NCBI GenBank assembly: GCA_937927675.1
Contig: CALBSG010000016.1
Coordinates: 62,001 to 126,000 of the forward strand
DNA length: 64,000 nucleotides
Direction of reading: 5' to 3'
Origin: an uncultured Paracoccaceae bacterium
GTDB lineage: Bacteria > Pseudomonadota > Alphaproteobacteria > Rhodobacterales > Rhodobacteraceae
Part shown: positions 1 to 7,900 of the stretch, piece after piece
Numbering within the stretch: the first letter of the stretch is position 1
Layout of the letters: the number at the start of each line of letters is the position of its first letter
Made by a program: the position numbers and the translations under genes
Notes under the pieces: model-generated
What the model saw: the letters and a program-made list of their open reading frames with translations, nothing else
What the model was told of the DNA's origin: nothing
Database searches by the model: none

Positions 1-537
1 GCGGGTATCCCCCATCGCCAGCGTCGCCACGGCGACCAGCCCGGCAAAGCCGGTAAAGGCCCAAAACACCGCAGCCGGGTCCTGATGCAACCCCAAGAAC
101 ACCTGCGGCGCAGCAATCGCGCCCAGCGTAAACAGCGCATTCATCAGGCTCATCATCGCCGGGCCACGCGGACCGAATGCCGCCAGCACGCGAGGGTTCC
201 AGACTGCTGCGATCACACCATAGCCAAAGCCGAACAGGCCCGCCCCGACCAGGACCATGGCCCAATTCGCCATCAGCGCAAGCAGGGCGCATCCTGCCGC
301 AGCGGACAACAGCCCCGTCTTTGGGCCAAGCACGGTTGGCAAAAGATAAACCGATCCAACGGCGGCAAGGCTGCCGCCCCAAAACACGGACAAGACCCAG
401 CCAACCGTTGAAATTTCCAGCCCGAAGTGGCGGGCGTAGACCGGCAGCACGGGGCCGAAAATCGCCTGCGCCAGCCCCAGAATGATGAACCCCGCAATGC
501 CCGTCGCCAGCAGCAGAAATCTTGTCCGACCCGTCAT
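1..537 (-). CDS. MFS transporter, N-terminal part (cut by window edge)
   Basis: Read on the minus strand, an open frame starts with ATG at 537 and runs off the left edge, giving 179 codons. The protein opens MTGRTRFLLLATGIAGF and shows about five hydrophobic segments separated by short polar loops, with a major-facilitator loop between the second and third segments. It is an inner-membrane permease of unknown substrate. It is divergent from the MarR regulator that starts at 666, the usual arrangement of an efflux pump and its repressor, so an exporter role is inferred. The C-terminal half lies outside the window. Confidence 0.8.
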   Translation of the reverse strand, partial: MTGRTRFLLLATGIAGFIILGLAQAIFGPVLPVYARHFGLEISTVGWVLSVFWGGSLAAVGSVYLLPTVLGPKTGLLSAAAGCALLALMANWAMVLVGAGLFGFGYGVIAAVWNPRVLAAFGPRGPAMMSLMNALFTLGAIAAPQVFLGLHQDPAAVFWAFTGFAGLVAVATLAMGDTR

Positions 538-576
538 CACAGCACTCCCGTCACGATGGCGGTCGCCTATCCTGCG

Positions 577-588
577 CCTTGGTCAAGG
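577..588. promoter_or_regulatory. Small palindrome in MFS/marR divergent promoter region
   Basis: The 128-base gap between the two divergent starts holds CCTTG-GT-CAAGG, a perfect 5-bp dyad, overlapping a direct repeat GGTCAAGGTCAA (582-593). MarR proteins bind short palindromes in such gaps, so this is a candidate operator. A TATACT at 646-651 could be a -10 for marR, which would leave a very short leader. The dyad is short enough to be chance. Confidence 0.25.
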
Positions 589-665
589 TCAATCCGGCCC
601 ATCATCGGGCCTTGCACGCTCGCCCGCTTGCAGGCAGGCTTTCCATATACTTTGCAGGTGCCACC

Positions 666-1088
666 ATGAGCTTCGACCTATCCGCCTTTCTGCCCTATCA
701 GCTCGCCGTGGCCTCCAGCCGCATTTCGCGTGAGTTTTCTGAACGCTACAAGGCCGAGTTCGGGCTGACCATTCCCGAATGGCGGGTACTGGCGCATCTG
801 GCGCAATCCGATGCCGTTTCGGTGCGCGAAATTCACGAGCGCGTCGATATGGACAAATCCAAAGTCAGCCGCGCCGCTGCCCGGCTGGAAGCGCAAGGTA
901 TGATCGAAAAGCGCGAAAATCTGGGGGACCGGCGGCTTTTGGACATGCGGCTTACACCGAAAGGGCGCGACCTGATCGCCCGCATCATGCCGATTGCCGA
1001 TACCTATCAGGCTGAAATCATCGCCCAGCTTGGCGCCCTATCCCCCGAATTCCGCGCGGGTCTGCAAAAACTTTACGAGGACAAATGA
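666..1088 (+). CDS. MarR family transcriptional regulator
   Basis: The 140-residue protein is a winged-helix MarR regulator. The DNA-binding core includes IPEWRVLAHLAQSD, the recognition region VDMDKSKVSRAAARLEAQGMIEK and the wing DRRLLDMRLTPKGR. I chose ATG 666 over an in-frame start at 522 because MSFDLSAFLPYQL is a normal MarR N-terminus and AGGTG lies just upstream. The stop overlaps maiA by four bases (ATGA), so regulator, maiA and thiolase are probably one transcript. Likely ligands are phenolic compounds or a substrate of the divergent MFS pump; this is inference. Confidence 0.9.
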   Translation: MSFDLSAFLPYQLAVASSRISREFSERYKAEFGLTIPEWRVLAHLAQSDAVSVREIHERVDMDKSKVSRAAARLEAQGMIEKRENLGDRRLLDMRLTPKGRDLIARIMPIADTYQAEIIAQLGALSPEFRAGLQKLYEDK

Positions 1089-1714
1089 CACGGCTTTACG
1101 ACTACTGGCGCTCCTCTGCCTCTTATCGTGTGCGGATGGCGCTGAACCTCTTGGCAGAACCCTTTGAGATCATCCCGGTCGATCTGTTGAAGGCCGAACA
1201 GATCGGGGCCGAGAACCTTGCCCGCAATCCGCAGGGCCTTGTGCCAACCTTGGAAATCGACGGACTGTCACTGACCCAATCGCTGGCGATCATCGAATAT
1301 CTGAACGACACGCGCGCGGCGGGGTTCTTGCCCGACGATCCAGCAGGCCGCGCCCGGGTGCGGGCCTTGTCCTATGCCGTGGCGATGGAAATCCACCCGG
1401 TCTGCAACCTGCGGGTCGGGCGGTTTGCGGAAAGCGCCTCGGGTGGGGCGATCACCATGCAGGCTTGGCAGCAAAAATTCATCGCGGAGGGTCTGGCTGC
1501 TTTGGAGACCATGTTGAACCACCCCGCCACGGGGCAGTTTTGCCATGGCGACCGGGTGACCATGGCCGACCTGTGCCTTGTACCGCAGGTTTATAACGCC
1601 CAGCGTTGGGGAGTGGACGTAACGTCTTTCTCGCAAATTTCGCGCATCGTGGCAGAGTTGCAGGATATCCCGGCCATTGCCGCCGCCCATCCTGACAAGG
1701 TGAAACCCTCATGA
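1085..1714 (+). CDS. maiA: Maleylacetoacetate isomerase (zeta-class GST)
   Basis: The 209-residue protein starts MTRLYDYWRSSASYRVRMAL; the SSASYRVR stretch is the glutathione-binding signature of zeta-class GSTs. Residues about 1-80 form the thioredoxin-like domain, with the QSLAIIEYL loop, and the rest is the helical C-terminal domain. The enzyme performs glutathione-dependent cis-trans isomerisation of maleylacetoacetate to fumarylacetoacetate in tyrosine and homogentisate degradation. The homogentisate dioxygenase and fumarylacetoacetase genes are not in this window. It overlaps its neighbours by four bases on both sides. Confidence 0.88.
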   Translation: MTRLYDYWRSSASYRVRMALNLLAEPFEIIPVDLLKAEQIGAENLARNPQGLVPTLEIDGLSLTQSLAIIEYLNDTRAAGFLPDDPAGRARVRALSYAVAMEIHPVCNLRVGRFAESASGGAITMQAWQQKFIAEGLAALETMLNHPATGQFCHGDRVTMADLCLVPQVYNAQRWGVDVTSFSQISRIVAELQDIPAIAAAHPDKVKPS

Positions 1715-2880
1715 CCGACGTCTTTATCCTTTCCGCCGCGCGCACGCCGGTTGGCAGCTTTGGTGGCAGTCTCTCGGGCCTTGGGCCGATTGATCTGGCG
1801 ACCCATGTGGCCAAAGCGGCGATTGCGCGGGCCGGGGTTGAGGCGGGGCAGATCGGCACATCGGTTTTCGGGCATGTGCTGAACACCGAACCCCGCGACA
1901 TGTACCTGAGCCGTGTTGCCGCGATCAATGCGGGGATGGCAGACGGCGCGGTGGCCATGAACGTCAACCGACTGTGTGGGTCAGGGGCGCAGGCCATTGT
2001 TTCGGCGGCACAGATGCTGATGCTGGGCGACGCGGATATGGCGCTGGCGGGTGGGGCCGAATGCATGAGCCGCGCGCCCTATATCCTGCAAGCCGCACGC
2101 TTTGGGCAAAAAATGGGGGACACCAAGGCGCTGGACATGATGACTGGCGCTTTGACCTGTCCCTTTGGCACGGGCCACATGGGCATTACCGCCGAAAATG
2201 TCGCGGCCGAAGGTGGGATTTCTCGCGAAGATCAGGACGCCTTCGCGCTGGCAAGCCAAAGCCGTGCCGCGCGGGCGATTGCCGAGGGGCGCTTTGTCGA
2301 TCAGATCGCGCCGGTTGAATTGGCGGGCCGTAAAGGCACCGTGTCGTTCGCGGTAGACGAACACCCCAAAGCCACCACCGCCGAGGCGCTTGCAGGATTG
2401 CGCCCGGCGTTTCAAAAAGACGGCACCGTCACGGCAGGCAATGCCAGCGGCATCAATGACGGGGCGGCGGCCCTCGTGCTGGCGCGCGGTAAGGCCTTGG
2501 GCGGTTTGACACCACTGGCGCGACTTATGGGCTATGCCGTGGCAGGGGTTGCCCCGCGGGTTATGGGGCTGGGCCCGATCCCGGCGGTTCAGAAGCTGTG
2601 CGACCGACTGGGCATGAAACCAACCGATTTCGATGTGGTGGAATCGAACGAGGCTTTCGCCGCGCAGGCGATTGCCGTGCAACGGGGCCTTGGGCTGGAT
2701 CCGGCCCGCGTGAACCCCAACGGCGGTGCGGTGGCGCTTGGCCATCCGGTGGGGGCGACCGGTGCGATAATCACCACAAAGGCGATTTATGAACTGGCGC
2801 GAACCGGCGGCAAGACGGCGCTGGTGACACTGTGCATCGGCGGCGGTCAGGGCATTGCCTTGGCCATAGAGCGGGTGTGA
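1711..2880 (+). CDS. Acetyl-CoA acetyltransferase / beta-ketothiolase
   Basis: The 389-residue protein has full thiolase-II length and all catalytic landmarks: nucleophile Cys89 in NRLCGSGAQA, His345 in ALGHPVGATGA and Cys375 in CIGGGQGIA near the C-terminus. It condenses two acetyl-CoA to acetoacetyl-CoA or cleaves acetoacetyl-CoA, in the cytoplasm. Being co-transcribed with maiA, a catabolic role is plausible because tyrosine breakdown yields acetoacetate. Rhodobacteraceae carry several thiolases, so phaA or atoB cannot be assigned on sequence alone. Confidence 0.88.
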   Translation: MTDVFILSAARTPVGSFGGSLSGLGPIDLATHVAKAAIARAGVEAGQIGTSVFGHVLNTEPRDMYLSRVAAINAGMADGAVAMNVNRLCGSGAQAIVSAAQMLMLGDADMALAGGAECMSRAPYILQAARFGQKMGDTKALDMMTGALTCPFGTGHMGITAENVAAEGGISREDQDAFALASQSRAARAIAEGRFVDQIAPVELAGRKGTVSFAVDEHPKATTAEALAGLRPAFQKDGTVTAGNASGINDGAAALVLARGKALGGLTPLARLMGYAVAGVAPRVMGLGPIPAVQKLCDRLGMKPTDFDVVESNEAFAAQAIAVQRGLGLDPARVNPNGGAVALGHPVGATGAIITTKAIYELARTGGKTALVTLCIGGGQGIALAIERV

Positions 2881-2883
2881 CCC

Positions 2884-4941
2884 CTAGCGCAGCCGCACCG
2901 TCGTACGGGCCGACCGGCCTGCCGCGTCAATCACCGACAGGGTCACAAACCCCCGTCCCAGTTCTGGCAGCATCACCGCACGATCCCGCAAGGCAACGGC
3001 GACAGGGGTGCCATTGGCGAGCCATGTGAAAGGCGCCGTGCCGCCCTCGACCTTGGCCATCAATCCGCCGGGCAAAAGCTCCACCTCCGCCCCATCGGGC
3101 GGAAAGGCGACGGCGGGCGCATCAGCGGCCTGCTCAAATGCGGCAGAACGGCTGCGAAAGCGTTGCAGCGGCTGCGGCAGTTGGGCATTGGCGACGAGCA
3201 ACGTCGCGCGGGGTGCAGGGGGCTGGGGGGCAAGATCCGGTTTCAACCGCGCAAAAGCCTGAAACAGCACCGGCGCCGCCAGATCTGCCCCGAAAACACC
3301 GGGAACCGGCGTGCCATCGGGTCGGCCCATCCAGACCCCGATCACATGTCGCCCGTCATAGCCAATCGCCCAAGCGTCACGATGGCCGTAAGAGGTGCCG
3401 GTTTTATAGGCCAGCCGATTTTGTGGTGCGCCCGGCGGTGGGGCAAGGCCCGCCAGAATATCTCCGACAAACCACGCGCTGGTTGTGGCCAACAGACGCT
3501 GGCCCTCCTCACCCTGCGCATCGCTCCGCCAACGCAAAGGCAGCGCGACCCCGCCGCGCGCGATCCCGGCATAAAGCTGCACCATGTCTTGCAGCGTCAC
3601 ACCCATGCCGCCCAAAGCAATCGCCAACCCCGGTTGGCCCGGCGGCATGTCATACTTCACCCCGGCCTTGTCCAAGGCGGTCAGCAGACGCGCAGGGCCG
3701 AGCGCCTCGGTCAGGGCCACGACGGGGATATTCCGTGATTGCTGCAAAGCATCCCGCGCGCGGATGGTGCCGCGATACTGCCGGTCAAAATTCTGCGGGC
3801 GATAGCCTGAGAAATCGGTGGGACGATCTTCAAGCAGGGTTTCCGGGTGGGCCAAACCCTCGTCAAAAGCCAGCCCGTAGACCAAGGGTTTCAGCGTGGA
3901 GCCGGGGCTGCGCAGCGCCTGTGTCATATCGACAAACCCGGCACGGGCATCGTCCGTAAAGGCGGAGGATCCGACCGAGGCGAGAATTTCGCCGGTCTGG
4001 TGATCGGCCACGACAAGCGCAATCTGCAGCCGGTCGCCCTGCCCCGCGACGACCTCTGCCGCAAGCGTTTCCAAGCGCGCTTGCAGGTCGCGCGAAAGCG
4101 TCAGGCGATGGGTTTGCGCGGTGGGGTCCGCGGCGCGGGCGCGATCTGCCATATGAGGGGCAAGGGCGGGAAACGGCTTGCGGGCGGCAGGCACAAGTTC
4201 GGTCCGCGCAGCGCGGGCCTGATCGGGGTCGATCAGGTGGTCACGTTTGGCCCGCGCCAGAACCCGGTCGCGTGCGGCCGTGGCGCGGGCGCGGTGCCGA
4301 TCAGGACGGCGACTTTCCGGGCTTTGCGGGAGAGCCACCAAAAGCGCAATTTCAGCGGGCGTCAGGCGTTTCGGCTCCTTGCCAAAATAGGCCAGCGTGG
4401 CGGCCCGAATGCCTTCCAGATTGCCGCCATAGGGCGCCAGCATCAGATAAAGACCTAGGATTTCGTCCTTGGAAAGCCTCCGTTCCAGCGCCCAAGCCAC
4501 GCGCATCTGGCGCAACTTGCCCGACACCTGCCCCGTGGTGCCTTCTTCCAATAGCCGCGCGACCTGCATCGTCAGGGTCGAGCCCCCCGAGACGATGCGC
4601 CCGTTCCACGCGGCTTGCCCCAAGGCGCGGGCCATGGCGGGCAGGTCAACGCCCGAATGGTCAAGAAACCGCTTGTCCTCATAGGCCATCAGCGCGGCGG
4701 GAAAGCCTGCGTCAACTTGATCGGGGGTCACCGCCAAACGCCAGCGGCCATCGGCCACAGTATAGGCCCGCAAAAGCGCCCCCTCTCGGTCCAGCACCTG
4801 CACGGAGGACGCCACGACAAGCGGCGGCAACCGCGTGTCATCAATCCAGATGTCAAACCGGTCACGCGCAACAGCGGCGAGGCAAAGCCCCGCCGCAAGT
4901 GCAAGGATGACCCGCGCCAGACTGAACCTTGCGCACATCAC
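2884..4941 (-). CDS. pbpC: Penicillin-binding protein 1C
   Basis: The 685-residue protein has an N-terminal signal anchor (about 8-25), then a GT51 transglycosylase domain (about 60-230) with catalytic Glu88 in YEDKRF and the SGGSTLTMQVAR motif. A transpeptidase domain follows (about 290-570) with SPGSTLKP and KTGTS, and a C-terminal BiPBP_C beta domain (about 595-685). It polymerises and cross-links peptidoglycan on the outer face of the inner membrane. Its start overlaps the stop of the upstream alpha-2-macroglobulin gene by four bases, the conserved A2M-pbpC pair. It converges on the thiolase with a three-base gap. Confidence 0.93.
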   Translation of the reverse strand: MMCARFSLARVILALAAGLCLAAVARDRFDIWIDDTRLPPLVVASSVQVLDREGALLRAYTVADGRWRLAVTPDQVDAGFPAALMAYEDKRFLDHSGVDLPAMARALGQAAWNGRIVSGGSTLTMQVARLLEEGTTGQVSGKLRQMRVAWALERRLSKDEILGLYLMLAPYGGNLEGIRAATLAYFGKEPKRLTPAEIALLVALPQSPESRRPDRHRARATAARDRVLARAKRDHLIDPDQARAARTELVPAARKPFPALAPHMADRARAADPTAQTHRLTLSRDLQARLETLAAEVVAGQGDRLQIALVVADHQTGEILASVGSSAFTDDARAGFVDMTQALRSPGSTLKPLVYGLAFDEGLAHPETLLEDRPTDFSGYRPQNFDRQYRGTIRARDALQQSRNIPVVALTEALGPARLLTALDKAGVKYDMPPGQPGLAIALGGMGVTLQDMVQLYAGIARGGVALPLRWRSDAQGEEGQRLLATTSAWFVGDILAGLAPPPGAPQNRLAYKTGTSYGHRDAWAIGYDGRHVIGVWMGRPDGTPVPGVFGADLAAPVLFQAFARLKPDLAPQPPAPRATLLVANAQLPQPLQRFRSRSAAFEQAADAPAVAFPPDGAEVELLPGGLMAKVEGGTAPFTWLANGTPVAVALRDRAVMLPELGRGFVTLSVIDAAGRSARTTVRLR

Positions 4942-7900
4942 TCGACGATGGTCAGGCGCCCGGTGTCAGACCGGCCCGCAAGATCGGGGCGATACATGTC
5001 TTCAACCGAAGCGGCCGGGTGATGGAAGCTGCCGGGCGACACCGCACGCACCACATAGGCCAGCTTGAAGGGCTGGTCGGAATAGCGGTCGATGGCAGTC
5101 AGGAAGCGATCTTGCCGGAACTCGGAGTGGGCAACCTCGCTTTCAAGGCCCAACCACTCCAGCGCCTCCAGCGATCCCGCCGCGATGAGGTTGGGATTGT
5201 CGATCTCCAGCCCGGCAGGCAGGGGATCGGCCACCATCAGACGCGCCTCGCCACGGCCGAAGGGCGTCACTTCCAACACGGTCACGAACCGATCGCCGAC
5301 CTTCACCGATGCCATATCGGCAGGCTCACCCTGCAGCGTGTAATAGCTGCGGGTAATGGCATAGCCATTGCCGCCAGCGGGTTCGGGTTCGGATGGCACA
5401 CCATAGGTGGTCAGCGTCAGCGTGGTATCGACCGCGCTGTCATTCTTCACCTTCACCGGCGCGGTCGCTGTCGTATCCAGCACCTTGACCAAAGGCCCAT
5501 CCACCGGGGCACCATCTAGGGTTATGCCCTCGGCCCCGGCGCGGTCGATCAGCGCGTTCGCGGCCAAAAGCGCCCATGTCGCCTCTTGGGTCGACAGGCT
5601 GCGGTCGGTGCTCAGCCTTGTCGTCAGCGCCTCTTGGTCCACCACGGCAGAGCCTGCCTCGGCCGCAAGCGCCAGAACCGCGGCGGCATCGCGGAAGTTG
5701 GTGCCATAGTCGGCGCGGAACACCTGCTCTGTCTCGGGGCCTTGCAGGGCCTCCATCGCTTTGGCGGCACGGGCAAACATGGCGTCCGCCCGCGGCTGAT
5801 CCCCATAGCTGGCCAACCCCGCCCCAAGCTGCGCCATGGCGGTGGGGGTCGCAAAGGCATCGCCCTTGACGTCGGCATAGTAGCGCAGATCGCCCACCGC
5901 CGCCGCCCCCTCGCGCGCCAGAACCATCAGCGCATAGGCCAGCGGTTCGCCACCCTTGTCGAAGTCAGGATAATAATTGACCTGATTGCGCAAGTTGTCC
6001 AAGGCCCGACGCAGGGCCAGATCCGGCACGGCAAACCCGCGCGCTTTTGCCCGTGACAAGAAGTCGGTGACAAACGCATCCAGCCACATGTCGCCATCCG
6101 CTGGCCCCCAAAGGCCAAAGCCCCCGTTGGACGATTGGTTCATCAGGATCGCCGTGATCGTTTCCTCCACCCGGCCCTTGATGTTGTCGGCCTGCGGCAG
6201 GTCCAGCGCGGCAGCCACCTGATCAAAATAAAGCAGCGGCAGCGCCTTAGAGGTCATCTGTTCGGTGCAGCCATAGGGATAGCGGTCCAATGCAGCAAGA
6301 ATCCCGGGCGCATTGATCCGCGCGATCGGACCGACGGCCATGGTCGCCTTGCCCGAACCGGGGATCAGCCCGGCAAAGACGTTTTGGTCAAAGGTGAACT
6401 CTTGCCCCTTGGCCAACGTCAACCGACTGGTGCGCACGATTTGCGGGTCATTGACCTGCACCGGAACCGTCAGCGTTTTCATCAACTGCTTGCCATCGGG
6501 GGTGGTGAGCGCGACGCTGATGGTCTGGGTGCCAATCTCGCCCGCCGTCATCGGAATGGCGAAAACCGCCTTCTCTTTGTCACCCAGATCAAAGCCCGAC
6601 GGTACTTGCTCCAGCGTCATACCCTGTGAGGAAACGTCCAGACCCATGCGTCCCACAGGACCGGTGGCATGAACGATTTCGAGCAGCAGACGCGACTCAT
6701 CCCCCGGCGACAGGAAGCGCGGGACTGAGGCTGTCACCACCACGGGGTCACGCACCAGAACGTCTTTGCTGGCCTGCCCCACACCGGTCTTTGACCAGAC
6801 CACGGCCATCAGCTTCACCGTGCCGTTGAACGACGGCAGGGTGAAGGACGCCTTGGCCATGCCATCGGAATCCACCGTGATCGGACCAGAGAAATAGGCC
6901 ACCAACTCCTCGGTGGGGGGTGGTGATTGCAAACGCGCCTGCGCGCCCGCATCCCCGCCTGAACGCACTTGCCCTTCGGCACCATTCAGCCCGTCAATCA
7001 GACGACCGTAAACGTCGCGTATCCCCACGCCCAATTTGCGTTGGCCAAAGTAATGGCCCTGCGGATCAGGGGCCTCAAAAGCCGTCAGGTTCAGGATACC
7101 AACATCGACAGCGGCCAGCGTAACATAGGCCGTCTCGCCCGCAGCGACGCCGTCGACCTTGACGGCCACTTCCAAGGGGCCGCGCGGGGCGGCCTCATCC
7201 GGGGCCTCGATGGTGGCGTTCAGCGCGGCCGCACCAGGATCAATCGCAGCATGGGTCAGGCCCAAGGCGCGGGTCGGGTTGCGACCCGCCGCCACATCCA
7301 TCGGGCGCAGAACCGAGGCCGTGACATAGACCCCGGCCCCCCATTCATCGGTGACCGGAAGCTGGATCAGATTTTCGCCTTCCTTCACTTCGACCGCCTG
7401 CATAGCGACCAGACGGTTTGACAAGACCGTCACCAAGGCCGTCCCCGCCGCACGCGGCACGACACGCAATGTTGCGGTTTCACCGGGCTTGTAGGCCGGT
7501 TTGTCGAGCGACAATTCCAGCATATCCGGCGTGGCCGAGGCATCTGCCCCACCATACCACCCGGCATAGAACGAGGTGGAGGTCACCGCCTGCACGCCGC
7601 CCAGCGCTTCTACCACAATCTCGTATTCGCCCCATTCCACCGGCACCGCGATTTCAATCGGCTGACCAGCAAGTGCAACTTCGCCCTCCCCCGCTTTCTG
7701 ACGCGAGGTTACCGGCTCCCAGTTCCAATTGCCGCCTTGCTGATACCACTGATAATCCGTCTGAATCCGGTTGATGGTATAGCGGGCCTTCATCGCTGCC
7801 GGCTTCAGATCTGCCCCAATGCCCAGCAGGGAAAACCGCGCCTCGGCGCCTTCGGCGGCGACATCTTCGAACAGCGGTTTCACCCCGATCATCGGCGCAG